Assembly: GCF_012979535.1 (NCBI RefSeq)
Contig: NZ_CP053015.1
Span: 1,116,001-1,180,000, forward strand
Direction: 5' to 3'
Length of the DNA stretch: 64,000 nucleotides
DNA from: Sphingomonas lacunae
Lineage (GTDB): Bacteria > Pseudomonadota > Alphaproteobacteria > Sphingomonadales > Sphingomonadaceae
The position numbers and the translations under genes were made by a program. Below the pieces are notes generated by a model. The model was not told the DNA's origin, ran no database searches, and was given only the letters and a program-made list of their open reading frames with translations. This document shows, piece by piece, positions 46,401 to 55,285 of this stretch. Within the stretch, counting starts at the first letter, position 1. Every line of letters starts with the position of its first letter.

Positions 46401-47194
46401 AAGGCGGTCCTCAGCGACCAGAGTTCGGGAAAGGCGCGCTTGCCCAGTGTTGACTGGAGATAGGCGACGCCAGCCGTGCCGCCGGTACCCCGCTTGCCCC
46501 CCATCACCCGCGATACGGTGAGGACATGGCGGTGACGCCAACTGGCAAGCGCATCATCAATATCGACCAGCTTTTCCGCAAGCTGATAGAGCGCCCACCA
46601 ACGCCCTGTGTCACGATAGACCTCCACCCAGCCACTTTCCACCTCCGCCATCGGCTCATAGGGTTGCGTCCAGTCCCGGGCGAGCGCCGTCGGCGGCAAG
46701 TCAAATCCGGCGCGGGCAAGCGCTCCATTGGCTGCATCCCATAGGCTCGGTCGTGCGGCGGCGGCGGCGGTCAAGGGGCCATGCCGTACCGAATCGCGCA
46801 CACCCAGCATGACTTCAAGTGCACGGAACTGGTCCGACTGGAAGCCGCTGCTGCCTCCCAGAACATGGCGAAACCTGCTGTAATCGGACGGAGTCATTGT
46901 CGTCAGCACGTCCCAGGACATGGTCATCACTGCCTGGATCCGCGATACGCGGGCCAGCGCCTTATAGGCTTCAACCAGTTGGTCCTCGTCGATAAGTCCG
47001 ATTGCGGTGCCTACTTCCAGTATCGCCTGCTTTAGCCACAATTCCTTGGTCTGATGGATGATGATGAACAGCATTTCGTCATGTTCGTCAGACAGCGGAT
47101 GTTGTGCCGACAGTAATTGGTCGAGGCCCAGATAACGGCCATAGGTCATTGCCGCATCGCTGGCTTCGGAACGGGTGGGGTCTTTGTCGGTCAT
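46397..47194 (-). CDS. kynA: Tryptophan 2,3-dioxygenase
   Basis: This 265-residue heme enzyme opens the indole ring of tryptophan to N-formylkynurenine. The signature YGRYLGLDQLLSAQHPLSDEHDE, then MLFIIIHQTKELWLK (His47), RHVLGGSSGFQSDQFR and GGKRGTGGTAGVAYL are all present. The start at 47194 (MTDKDPTRSE) is used. A much longer frame is spurious. Kynurenine formamidase, the step between KynA and KynU, is not in the window. Confidence 0.95.
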   Translation of the reverse strand: MTDKDPTRSEASDAAMTYGRYLGLDQLLSAQHPLSDEHDEMLFIIIHQTKELWLKQAILEVGTAIGLIDEDQLVEAYKALARVSRIQAVMTMSWDVLTTMTPSDYSRFRHVLGGSSGFQSDQFRALEVMLGVRDSVRHGPLTAAAAARPSLWDAANGALARAGFDLPPTALARDWTQPYEPMAEVESGWVEVYRDTGRWWALYQLAEKLVDIDDALASWRHRHVLTVSRVMGGKRGTGGTAGVAYLQSTLGKRAFPELWSLRTAL

Positions 47195-47228
47195 GCCGCT
47201 GCCTACCCCAAACTGGTTGCAATGGAAA

Positions 47229-47492
47229 CTAGTGTCGTTCAGCCTTCCACAGCGTATCGAGATAGCGGTTGGCTGCGTCGCGCTGCACCGGATCGTCAAA
47301 GGCCTCGGCTGGTGGTGGGGCTGCTGCGAAACTGTCAAGCAATACCCACAGTGCAAAGCGCCGTTCGGGCGAGCGCTCCATGCCGAAATCAATGGCCAGC
47401 CGTCCAATACCGGCGCTCAGCGTCGTCTCGTCCAGCGTGTCGGGGTCATCGCTATGAAAATAGTGAAGGAGCAGGGCGTCAAGATCCATCAT
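47229..47492 (-). CDS. Small unknown protein upstream of kynA
   Basis: The 87-residue, acidic protein starts MMDLDALLLHYFHSDDPDTLD and contains MERSPERRFALWVLLDSFAAAPPPAEAFDDPVQRDAANRYLDTLWKAERH. It is helical and has no signal or membrane segment. I do not recognise a characterised family. It ends 34 bp upstream of kynA on the same strand, so it may be the first gene of the kyn operon. Confidence 0.7.
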   Translation of the reverse strand: MMDLDALLLHYFHSDDPDTLDETTLSAGIGRLAIDFGMERSPERRFALWVLLDSFAAAPPPAEAFDDPVQRDAANRYLDTLWKAERH

Positions 47493-47564
47493 CCAACCAT
47501 GCGCCCTCTGTCATGCCTTGCGCAAGTCTTGCCGATGCCATGCGGCTGGCGCATGAGGGTCCCC

Positions 47565-47765
47565 ATGCGCAGCATTTCGCTTGAACATCCTGTCCGCCTG
47601 TATCTCCTCGACGATGCTGTCGAAGGTGGCGCAGCTATTACCCTCCTCTACGGAACATTGGCCGAGGCGCTGGCAGAGGCCGCACGCCAGCCTGAAGAGG
47701 TACAGGCGGGGCTGATCATCCAGACCCAGGATGATGTCGTCGCCTATCTCGACATAGTTGATTGA
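47565..47765 (+). CDS. Small unknown protein
   Basis: The 66-residue protein reads MRSISLEHPVRLYLLDDAVE, then TLLYGTLAEALAEAARQPEEVQAGLIIQTQDDVVAYLDIVD. It has a strand-helix-strand feel and no recognised family. The start could also be 47553, and GAGGG lies just before 47565. It is divergent from the 47229-47492 gene and precedes the flavoprotein gene at 47851 on the same strand. Confidence 0.6.
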   Translation: MRSISLEHPVRLYLLDDAVEGGAAITLLYGTLAEALAEAARQPEEVQAGLIIQTQDDVVAYLDIVD

Positions 47766-47850
47766 TGACCGGGGCATGCGGAGTGCTTCGCGCCTTGTTT
47801 CGATTCGCGGATGAAGCGGCAAGTCCAAGCCTGAAAGTTGAACCGGCACC

Positions 47851-49431
47851 ATGACTCGATCCTATGACGCGATCATCATCGGCGGTGGCCACAATGGCCT
47901 TGTCTGCGCCTTTTATCTTGCGCGGGCGGGCTTGAAGGTTCGGGTGCTGGAACGGCGGCATCTGGTGGGTGGCGCGGCCGTGACAGAGGAGTTCCATCCC
48001 GGATTCCGCAATTCCACCGCCAGCTACACGGTCAGCCTGCTCTCGCCCAAGGTGATTGCCGACATGGGGCTGATGGACGAGGGGTATCGGGTGATCGAAC
48101 GGCCGGTGTCAAACTTCCTGCCACAGGCCGATGGCGGATATCTGCTGCTCGGCGGCGGGCTCGAACGGACTCAGGCGGAGTTTCGCAAATTCTCCAAGCA
48201 TGATGCCGACATCCTGCCGGCTTATTATGACGCGCTGGAAGGCGTTGCCGATGTGCTCCGCGACCTGACGCTGAAGTCCCCACCCAATGTCGGCGATGGA
48301 TTGCGCCTGTTGGTCGATGGCTTTTCGCAAGGACGGCGATTGACCGGCCTGTCGCTGGAAGCCAAGCGCGACCTGCTCGACCTGTTCACCAAATCGGCCC
48401 GCACCTTCCTCGATGGCTGGTTTGACAGCGAGCCGGTCAAGGCTGCGTTCGGTTTCGATGCGGTGGTCGGCAATTATGCCAGCCCGGACACGCCGGGCAG
48501 CGCCTATGTCCTGCTCCACCATGTGTTTGGAGAGGTGAATGGCAAGAAGGGCGCGTGGGGCCATAGCGTTGGCGGCATGGGCGCCATTACCCAGGCGATG
48601 GCGCGGGTGTGTGGCAGGGCCGGGGTAGAGATCAGCCTTGAGGCCCCTGTCGAGCGGGTTCTGGTCGATGGCGGCAAGGTCGCCGGGGTGCGGCTTGAGT
48701 CGGGTACGGAAATCCATGCGCCGATTGTCGCCGCCAATGTCGGTCCGCGCCTGCTCTACGGCCGGATGGTCGATGGCGGCGATCTGCCCGCCGATTTCCG
48801 CCGCCGTATCGGCTCCTTCAAGGCGGGATCGGGCACCTTCCGGATGAATGTCGCGCTCAGTGAATTGCCCAACTTTTCCTGCCTGCCCGGCGCGGGGGAT
48901 CATCATCAATCGGGCATCATCCTCGCCCCGACGCTCGATTATATGGACAGGGCCTTTACCGACGCGAAAGTCCATGGCTGGTCAAGGGCGCCGATTGTCG
49001 AAATGCTGATTCCCTCGACGGTGGACGACAGTCTCGCACCGCCGGGCCGGCATGTTGCCAGTCTCTTCTGCCAGCAGTTCGCTCCCGACCTGCCTGATGG
49101 TCGCAGCTGGGATGATGAACGTGAGGCCGCAGCAGATACGATTTTTGATACGATCGAGGCTGTGGCTCCGGGGTTCAAGGCGTCGGTTATCGACCGACAG
49201 ATCCACTCGCCGCTCGACTTGGAACGCAAGTTCGGCCTGATCGGCGGAGACATCATGCATGGCAACATGACGCTTGATCAGCTGTGGTCTGCCCGTCCGA
49301 TGCTCGGTCACGGCAATTATCGCGGGCCGGTAAAGGGCCTTTACATGTGCGGTGCGGGCACACACCCTGGCGGCGGAGTTACTGGTGCGCCAGGCCACAA
49401 TGCCGCACGGGAGATTTTGCGGGACCGTTGA
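47851..49431 (+). CDS. PYROXD2-like phytoene-desaturase-family flavoprotein
   Basis: This 526-residue FAD enzyme has the dinucleotide motif DAIIIGGGHNGLVCAFYLARAG at residues 6-27 and ERRHLVGGAAVTEE. It closes with GLYMCGAGTHPGGGVTGAPGHNAA, the C-terminal FAD motif of the CrtI/PYROXD2 family. There are no carotenoid genes nearby, so a phytoene desaturase role is unlikely. The true substrate is unknown. Confidence 0.85.
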   Translation: MTRSYDAIIIGGGHNGLVCAFYLARAGLKVRVLERRHLVGGAAVTEEFHPGFRNSTASYTVSLLSPKVIADMGLMDEGYRVIERPVSNFLPQADGGYLLLGGGLERTQAEFRKFSKHDADILPAYYDALEGVADVLRDLTLKSPPNVGDGLRLLVDGFSQGRRLTGLSLEAKRDLLDLFTKSARTFLDGWFDSEPVKAAFGFDAVVGNYASPDTPGSAYVLLHHVFGEVNGKKGAWGHSVGGMGAITQAMARVCGRAGVEISLEAPVERVLVDGGKVAGVRLESGTEIHAPIVAANVGPRLLYGRMVDGGDLPADFRRRIGSFKAGSGTFRMNVALSELPNFSCLPGAGDHHQSGIILAPTLDYMDRAFTDAKVHGWSRAPIVEMLIPSTVDDSLAPPGRHVASLFCQQFAPDLPDGRSWDDEREAAADTIFDTIEAVAPGFKASVIDRQIHSPLDLERKFGLIGGDIMHGNMTLDQLWSARPMLGHGNYRGPVKGLYMCGAGTHPGGGVTGAPGHNAAREILRDR

Positions 49432-49494
49432 TCGGCCTTTCATTTCGCGATCACGTCGCTTGATCGGCGCCGGGCATGACGACGGGACGGAAAA

Positions 49495-49526
49495 TCCTGC
49501 GATCAGCACTCGCATTGATCGCAGGA
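49495..49526. other. 11-bp perfect inverted repeat
   Basis: TCCTGCGATCA (49495-49505) pairs with TGATCGCAGGA (49516-49526) around a 10-base loop. On the minus strand the stem is followed by TTTT, a weak terminator tail. On the plus strand it stands 64 bp after the flavoprotein stop and could protect or end that message. No minus-strand gene is seen upstream of it. Confidence 0.55.
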
Positions 49527-49664
49527 CGGGCATATGTCTGGTCGGCGGCTGACATTGGCGATACCTTGGGTGAGGCAGTGTCGGTCTGTCAGTAATGCGT
49601 GCGGCTCTAGATCGCCCGCGTGCCAACATGATTGCGGGTCCGCCCGCGACAGGGGATTTTTGTG

Positions 49665-50129
49665 ATGACCGTGATCCGAAAGCTTGCCTTTGCGTCGCTC
49701 GCCGTCTCGGCGCTTGGCCTTGCCGCTTGCGGCCAGCCGGCGGACAGCGACTCTGCTGCTGATGCGGCATCGTCCGCACCAGCCGATTCCGCGCCTGAAG
49801 CGGCGGCTGTCACTTTTGCCAGTCTGACAGGGGATGCCGCTAAGGGTGAGACTGTCTACAATCAGTGCCGGGCCTGCCACTCGGTCGAGCCTGATCGCAA
49901 TGGCGTCGGTCCCTCGTTGCATGGCGTGGTCGGACGCGTTTCGGGGGCTGTGCCCGGCTATGCCTACAGCGAAGCGAACAAGGCCGGCCATCTGACCTGG
50001 ACACCCGAAGTGCTGTTTAACTATCTCGAAAATCCGTCGCGAATGGTGCAGGGAACGAAAATGTCGTTCATGCTCCGTGATCCACAACAGCGGGCGGACG
50101 TGATCGCCTATCTTGAAACCTTGAAATAA
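49665..50129 (+). CDS. Cytochrome c lipoprotein
   Basis: The 154-residue protein has a lipoprotein signal with lipobox LAAC (Cys22) and an Ala/Ser/Asp-rich linker. A class I cytochrome c domain follows: heme motif CRACH (68-72) and axial Met133 in GTKMSF. The loop NGVGPSLHGVVGR resembles cytochrome c2/c552 electron carriers. It is likely a membrane-tethered periplasmic electron shuttle, and the partner is not in the window. Confidence 0.93.
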   Translation: MTVIRKLAFASLAVSALGLAACGQPADSDSAADAASSAPADSAPEAAAVTFASLTGDAAKGETVYNQCRACHSVEPDRNGVGPSLHGVVGRVSGAVPGYAYSEANKAGHLTWTPEVLFNYLENPSRMVQGTKMSFMLRDPQQRADVIAYLETLK

Positions 50130-50163
50130 GGGCGGACCGGCGAGGCCGCCCATGGGAGTGACC

Positions 50164-50964
50164 ATGACGGCGGCCTTTTCCTCCATCCCCTTTCCCTTGG
50201 CCGGGCGCACGGCTCTGATCACCGGGGCCTCCTCGGGATTGGGTGCGCGCTTTGCTCGGCTCTATGCCGCTGCTGGCGCCAATGTCGTTTTCGGCGCCCG
50301 CCGTCTCGACCGGGTGCAAGGGCTCGCGGACGAGATCAATGGCGCGGGGGGACAGGCGCTCGCTCTGGCGCTGGATGTCACTGACGAAGCTTCGATCATC
50401 GCCGCCTATGATGCTGCCGAAGGGCGCTTTGGCACGGTCGATACAATCATCGCCAACGCCGGGACCAGTGCGGCCGGGCGTTCGACCGAAGTGTCGGCCG
50501 ACGACATACGCATGGTCACCGACACCAACTTCACCGGCGTCTACCTTACCGCACGCGAAGGGGCGAAGCGCCTGGTGGCCCGCAATCTTGCGGACCCTGC
50601 CTTTCGCGCCCAGGAAAGGGGCCGGATCATCCTGATCGGTTCGATTACCGCCCATCTCACCGCGCAGGGCGATGTCGCCTATGCTGCCGGCAAAGCGGCG
50701 GTTGCTCACCTCGGTCGCAATTTCGCCCGGGAATGGGTTCGACAGGGAATCAACGTCAATGTCATCCAGCCAGGATACATCAGCACCGAAATTGCCGGCG
50801 ACTGGTTCGATACCGCAGGTGGCAAGGCCCAGATCGCAGGTTTTCATCGTCGCCGGATGCAGGATGCGGCTTCGCTTGATCCGATGATGCTCTATCTCGC
50901 CTCGGATGCCTCGGCGTCGATAACCGGGGCGGTGATTGATCTCGACGACGGCCAGTCACTCTGA
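50164..50964 (+). CDS. Short-chain dehydrogenase/reductase
   Basis: The 266-residue SDR has the NAD(P) motif TGASSGLG (near 20-27), IIANAGTSA, the catalytic Ser in ILIGSITAH and the YAAGK pair (Tyr/Lys). It closes with SASITGAVIDLDDGQSL. The start at 50164 has GGGAG just upstream. An ATG at 50152 is the alternative. The substrate is unknown. It is on the same strand as the cytochrome gene 34 bp upstream. Confidence 0.88.
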   Translation: MTAAFSSIPFPLAGRTALITGASSGLGARFARLYAAAGANVVFGARRLDRVQGLADEINGAGGQALALALDVTDEASIIAAYDAAEGRFGTVDTIIANAGTSAAGRSTEVSADDIRMVTDTNFTGVYLTAREGAKRLVARNLADPAFRAQERGRIILIGSITAHLTAQGDVAYAAGKAAVAHLGRNFAREWVRQGINVNVIQPGYISTEIAGDWFDTAGGKAQIAGFHRRRMQDAASLDPMMLYLASDASASITGAVIDLDDGQSL

Positions 50965-50973
50965 CCCTGGCCT

Positions 50974-51300
50974 TCAACGGGCCGAACAAGCCATCAGTGC
51001 GGTCAATCGCTCCGCTAGGACGGCCCCGTCGCCGCGTATGAGCACGCGCTTGATGCGAGAGGCGTCGCCCGCTTCCAACAGGGCAGCGCCCTTTGCGACA
51101 CCCAGCGTCTTGGCGATAAAGGCCAGCAGTGCCGCATTCGCTGCGCCATCCACAGGTGGTGCGGTAACGGCGACAGCAAGCGCCGGTCCATCAGGAAGTT
51201 CGACCACTCCCTTGATCGCGCTGCGCGATGCCTTGGGGTTGGCCTTGACACGGATGCTCAATCCCTCTGGCGTCACCAACCAGGGTACAGGCAGGCTCAC
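50974..51300 (-). CDS. DUF167 (YggU) family protein
   Basis: The 108-residue protein matches DUF167: LSIRVKANPKASRSAIKG, LAVAVTAPPVDGAANAALLAFIAKTLGVAKGAALLEAGDASRIKRVLI. It is a small alpha/beta protein of unknown function. The GTG start at 51300 overlaps the stop of the ABC permease gene (GTGA), so it is translated as the last gene of that operon. Confidence 0.85.
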   Translation of the reverse strand: MSLPVPWLVTPEGLSIRVKANPKASRSAIKGVVELPDGPALAVAVTAPPVDGAANAALLAFIAKTLGVAKGAALLEAGDASRIKRVLIRGDGAVLAERLTALMACSAR

Positions 51301-53837
51301 AGCGATCGCAGGGCTTCTGCCGGACGCACTGACATCAGCGGGATGGAGCCCACCAGCCCGATGCCGAGTGTTATCACGGCTCCGCCGGCCAGCGTTGACA
51401 GCACCACCACCCAATCCGGCGACCATTGAAAGTCGAACACACCGGTGATCACATACCAGGCCGCCAATCCGCCCAACACCAGCGCCACGCTGGCCAGTAT
51501 GGCAGCGAGCATCGCATATTCGATAAACTGAGCCCCCAGCACCTGCCAGCGCGTGGCACCCAGAGTCTTCATGATGACGCTGTCATAGGCGCGTGACTGC
51601 CGCGACGCAGCAATCGCGCCGATCAGCACGGCAATCCCGGCGAGAATGGTGATCGAGGCTGCGGCAAGAATCGCGCTCGACATCTGCTCAAGCAGTCCGG
51701 TGACCTGGGTCAGCACTTCTCCCACGGCGATGATGCTGACCGAGGGAAACTGGCTGAGCAATGCCCGGGATACCTTGCCCTCGCGGGCCGGGTCCATGCT
51801 GATGGTCGCCGCGAATGTGTGGGGTGCACTGGCCAGCGTGTTGGGGGAGAAGACGAGGATATAGTTGAACCCCATCGTGTCCCAATTGACCTGACGCAGG
51901 GACGCAATCTCTGCCTCTATCTCTCGACCCAGCACGCTCACGGTCAAGCTGTCGCCGACCTTCAGGTCGAGCAGATCGGCCGCCTCCTGGTCAAGGCTGA
52001 CCAATGGCCGCCCCGCATAGTCTTCGGGCCACCATTCGCCATCAGTGATTTCGCTGCCCGGTGGCAGGTCTTTGGCATAGGTCACACCACGCTCACCGCG
52101 CAGGAACCAGGCGCCCTCGGGAATCTCGGCAAGATCAGCGACGCGTATATCCTTATAGGCGATGATCGTCCCGCGCAGGGCTGGAACCATTTCAATTTTC
52201 GCGTCCGGCGCCTCGCGTTTCACGGCGGCCCGGAATTCAGCCTCCTGGCCGGACGGGACATCCAGCACAAATTGCGTCGGCGCCGTTGCTGGCACTGTTC
52301 GTTCAATCTCGCGGTTCAGGCTGGTTTCGATGGCCGCCAGTGTGACAAACAGGGTCAGCGCCAGCCCCAGCGCGATGACCAACGCAGGAGTCTGTGCGCC
52401 GGGGCGATAAAGGTTGGCCACCGCCAGCCTCAACAATGGCTTGCGCGGTCGCTTGATCCGTTGTGCGGTCCAGCGCACACCCCATCCCAGCAGGAACAAA
52501 AGGCCCAGAACCGCGGCGACCGACGCCAGCACCATCGCCGAGAAAAAGGGCTCACGCGCGGTCAGCAGCGCAACGGCCAATATGCCCGCGACAGAGGCTG
52601 CCACGCCTGCCAGCGTCCGCCGGTCGATGCTCCAGCGCCCTTCGACGGTGGCCCGGAAGATGGCTGCGGCCGGCTGGGTCCGTGCACGCGCCAGCGGCGG
52701 CAGGGTGAATACCAGCGTGATAAGTACGCCATAGGTCGCCGCGACCAGCAGGGGTAGCGGTTGCAGGGAGAGACCCGGTTGCACCGGCAAAACATCGCCA
52801 AGCAGCGCGATAATCGCGGGCGGCAGCAATGCCCCGATCATCAGGCCGGACAGAATGGCCACCCCGGCAATCGCCGCAACCTGCAACAGATAGATGCGCA
52901 TGATGTCGCCCGATCGCGCACCCAACACCTTGAAGGTGGCGATGCCGCCGCGCTTTCCGCCGAGATAGGAAGATACGCCATTGCTGACGCCAATCCCCGC
53001 AATGACCAGCGCGGTCAGGCCGATCAGGCCCAGAAACTGCCCCATGCGTTCAAAGAAGCGATTGGCACCGGGTGCGGCCCGGTCGCGATTCTTGATTTCG
53101 ACACCGGCGGTCGCCATCGCCTTTTTCAGGGTGTCGGCCTGTTCTGCGGCATCAGCCCCTGCGGGCAATCGCACGCGATATTTGCTGGTGTAAAGGCTGC
53201 CCGGCTGGATCAGGCCGGACCGCATAACGCCCTCGACATTGGTCAGCGCGACCGGGCCGAGAGTGAAGCCTTCACCGACCCGGTCAGGCTCATTGCCGAT
53301 GATACCCGCGATACGATAGGCGGCGTCGCCATAGCGCAGCGTGTCACCCACCGACAGGTCCAGCCGGTCGACCAGCGACTGGCCAACAAGGATCGTTTCG
53401 GCGGTCAGCGGGGGCGGTGCGCTGCCATCCTTGAGCGTCAGGCGGCCATAGAGCGGATAGGCACCATCAACCCCTTTCAGCTCGCTCAAAATGGCTGTCG
53501 GAGCGCCGTCAACCGCAACATCCTCCGGTCGCTGCGCCATGGCGCGCATCCGGATGGTTGCGCTGGTTGGTCCCAGCGCTCGCAATTGAGCCAATTCCTG
53601 TTCGCTCGCCTGACGCTGCGACACAGCGACCTCCAGGTCGCCGCCAAGCAATGTCTGGCCGCGCGCCGCCAACTCGGCAGTGATGCTGGCGGTCAGGCTA
53701 CCAATGGCCGCCAGCGTGCCGACTCCCAGCAACAAACAGATGAACAACAGCCTCAGACCGCGCAGTCGGGCGTTGAGGTCGCGCCTTGCCAGCGTCCATG
53801 CCTGCTGCCAGCTGATGAGCCCTTGTGTGCCGTTCAT
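51297..53837 (-). CDS. YbbP-like ABC transporter permease
   Basis: This 846-residue permease of the FtsX/MacB type has one N-terminal membrane helix, a large periplasmic domain, a FtsX core, a second such unit and a final FtsX-like domain (FIEYAMLAAILASVALVLGGLAAW). The layout is that of E. coli YbbP. It overlaps the ATPase gene by four bases (ATGA). The transported material is unknown. A role in envelope or lipid handling is inferred from family and from the adjacent tesA-type gene. Confidence 0.88.
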   Translation of the reverse strand: MNGTQGLISWQQAWTLARRDLNARLRGLRLLFICLLLGVGTLAAIGSLTASITAELAARGQTLLGGDLEVAVSQRQASEQELAQLRALGPTSATIRMRAMAQRPEDVAVDGAPTAILSELKGVDGAYPLYGRLTLKDGSAPPPLTAETILVGQSLVDRLDLSVGDTLRYGDAAYRIAGIIGNEPDRVGEGFTLGPVALTNVEGVMRSGLIQPGSLYTSKYRVRLPAGADAAEQADTLKKAMATAGVEIKNRDRAAPGANRFFERMGQFLGLIGLTALVIAGIGVSNGVSSYLGGKRGGIATFKVLGARSGDIMRIYLLQVAAIAGVAILSGLMIGALLPPAIIALLGDVLPVQPGLSLQPLPLLVAATYGVLITLVFTLPPLARARTQPAAAIFRATVEGRWSIDRRTLAGVAASVAGILAVALLTAREPFFSAMVLASVAAVLGLLFLLGWGVRWTAQRIKRPRKPLLRLAVANLYRPGAQTPALVIALGLALTLFVTLAAIETSLNREIERTVPATAPTQFVLDVPSGQEAEFRAAVKREAPDAKIEMVPALRGTIIAYKDIRVADLAEIPEGAWFLRGERGVTYAKDLPPGSEITDGEWWPEDYAGRPLVSLDQEAADLLDLKVGDSLTVSVLGREIEAEIASLRQVNWDTMGFNYILVFSPNTLASAPHTFAATISMDPAREGKVSRALLSQFPSVSIIAVGEVLTQVTGLLEQMSSAILAAASITILAGIAVLIGAIAASRQSRAYDSVIMKTLGATRWQVLGAQFIEYAMLAAILASVALVLGGLAAWYVITGVFDFQWSPDWVVVLSTLAGGAVITLGIGLVGSIPLMSVRPAEALRSL

Positions 53838-54559
53838 GCTGCTGCCGCTGCGATGCTGTCGGCAATGATGCGTCCGTCACGCATTTCGACGACGCGGTCA
53901 CACCGTGCCGCCAGGGCCGGATCATGGGTGATGATCACCAGTGTCGCTTCGCTCGCCTTTTGGCGCTCGAACAACAGGTTGATGATCGAGGCACCGGTTG
54001 CTGCGTCGAGGTTGCCAGTCGGCTCATCGGCAAAGATGATTGACGGCCGCCCCGCCATGGCGCGAGCGATGGCCACGCGCTGTTGCTCGCCGCCGGAAAG
54101 CTGTGCCGGATAATGGTCGATCCTGTGCCCCAGGCCAACTGCCTCCAGTTCGGTGGCAGCCCTGGCAAAGGCGTCAGCCTGCCCGTCCAGTTCCAGCGGA
54201 ACCGCGACATTTTCGAGCGCTGTCATCGTCGGCAACAGGTGAAAGCTTTGCAGGACAATGCCGATCCGACCGCGCCGGGCGGTGGCCAGCGCGTCCTCGT
54301 CAAGGCTGGTAAAATCGATCCCGGCGACCTGCACCGTGCCGCCGCTGGCCTTTTCCATGCCGGTCAATGTGGCCATCAGGGATGATTTGCCTGAACCCGA
54401 CGCTCCCAGGATCGCGATGCTGGCACCCCGATCAATGTCGAGGTCCACTCCCTTCAATATCTCGACCGGTGCCTCACGCGTTCCCAGCACCAGCGTGACA
54501 TTGCGCGCGCTGACGGCGATACTATCTTGATCGGTGGCCGATTGGCTGGTCCCATGCAT
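53834..54559 (-). CDS. YbbA-like ABC transporter ATP-binding protein
   Basis: This 241-residue ATPase has Walker A GASGSGKS (52-59), signature LSGGEQQR, Walker B FADEPTGNLD and H-loop ITHD. It belongs to the LolD/MacB-like class that partners FtsX-type permeases. The start at 54559 (MHGTSQSATD) lies only 19 bp from the divergent tesA start, so promoters must overlap the coding starts. Confidence 0.93.
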   Translation of the reverse strand: MHGTSQSATDQDSIAVSARNVTLVLGTREAPVEILKGVDLDIDRGASIAILGASGSGKSSLMATLTGMEKASGGTVQVAGIDFTSLDEDALATARRGRIGIVLQSFHLLPTMTALENVAVPLELDGQADAFARAATELEAVGLGHRIDHYPAQLSGGEQQRVAIARAMAGRPSIIFADEPTGNLDAATGASIINLLFERQKASEATLVIITHDPALAARCDRVVEMRDGRIIADSIAAAAA

Positions 54560-54578
54560 GGCGAAAGGCGCTTCCTTG

Positions 54579-55280
54579 ATGAAAAACTTCCGGGAAATCG
54601 GGTTGGCAGTGTTCACCTGCCTGGCTGTTACTGGCTGTGGAGATGGTGCGCCTGCCGCGACGGACAAGGTCTCGGTAGCGGAAAACACTGTCCAGACTGC
54701 AAATGCTGCCGTTGATGCTGATACGCGGCTGGTGGTGGTGTTCGGTGACAGCCTCTACGCCGGCTATGGCCTCGACCGGGAAGAAGGCTTTGCGCCTGAA
54801 CTGGAAAAGGCACTCAAGGCGCGGGGCCTGACGGTCAGCGTTCACAACGCCGGCGTGTCCGGCGACACGACTGCGGCGGGTCTGGCCCGGCTTGGCTTCG
54901 CGCTCGATGGCCTGCCAAAGAAGCCGGACCTCGTCCTCGTCGGCCTTGGCGGGAACGACATGCTGCGCGGGATCGGGCCTGAACAGACCCGCGCCAATCT
55001 TGACGCCATCCTTGCCGAACTGGACCGCAGGCAGATACCGGCCATGCTCACCGGCATGCTCGCTGCGCCCAATCTCGGGGCGGATTACAGTGCCGCCTTT
55101 AACCCGATCTTCCCCGAACTGGCGCGCAGGCACGACGTGCCGCTGTACCCATTCTTCCTGGAAGGTGTGGTTGGCAATCCGCAACTGATGTTGCCTGACA
55201 GCATTCACCCCAATGCCGCCGGGGTTGATGTCGTCATCGGCAAGCTGACCCCGCAGGTCGCGCGAGCGCTTGCCGACTGA
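54579..55280 (+). CDS. tesA: Arylesterase / TesA-like SGNH hydrolase, lipoprotein
   Basis: The 233-residue protein has a lipoprotein-type signal with lipobox VTGC (Cys20). It then has SGNH hydrolase blocks: GDSL with Ser58 (VVFGDSLYAGYGL), NAGVSGDTTAAG, LGGNDML and DSIHPNAAG. E. coli TesA is a periplasmic thioesterase/lysophospholipase with the same blocks. The ATG at 54579 is chosen, with 54558 or 54534 possible. It is divergent from the YbbA-like ATPase, as tesA is in E. coli. Confidence 0.9.
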   Translation: MKNFREIGLAVFTCLAVTGCGDGAPAATDKVSVAENTVQTANAAVDADTRLVVVFGDSLYAGYGLDREEGFAPELEKALKARGLTVSVHNAGVSGDTTAAGLARLGFALDGLPKKPDLVLVGLGGNDMLRGIGPEQTRANLDAILAELDRRQIPAMLTGMLAAPNLGADYSAAFNPIFPELARRHDVPLYPFFLEGVVGNPQLMLPDSIHPNAAGVDVVIGKLTPQVARALAD

Positions 55281-55285
55281 GGCGA

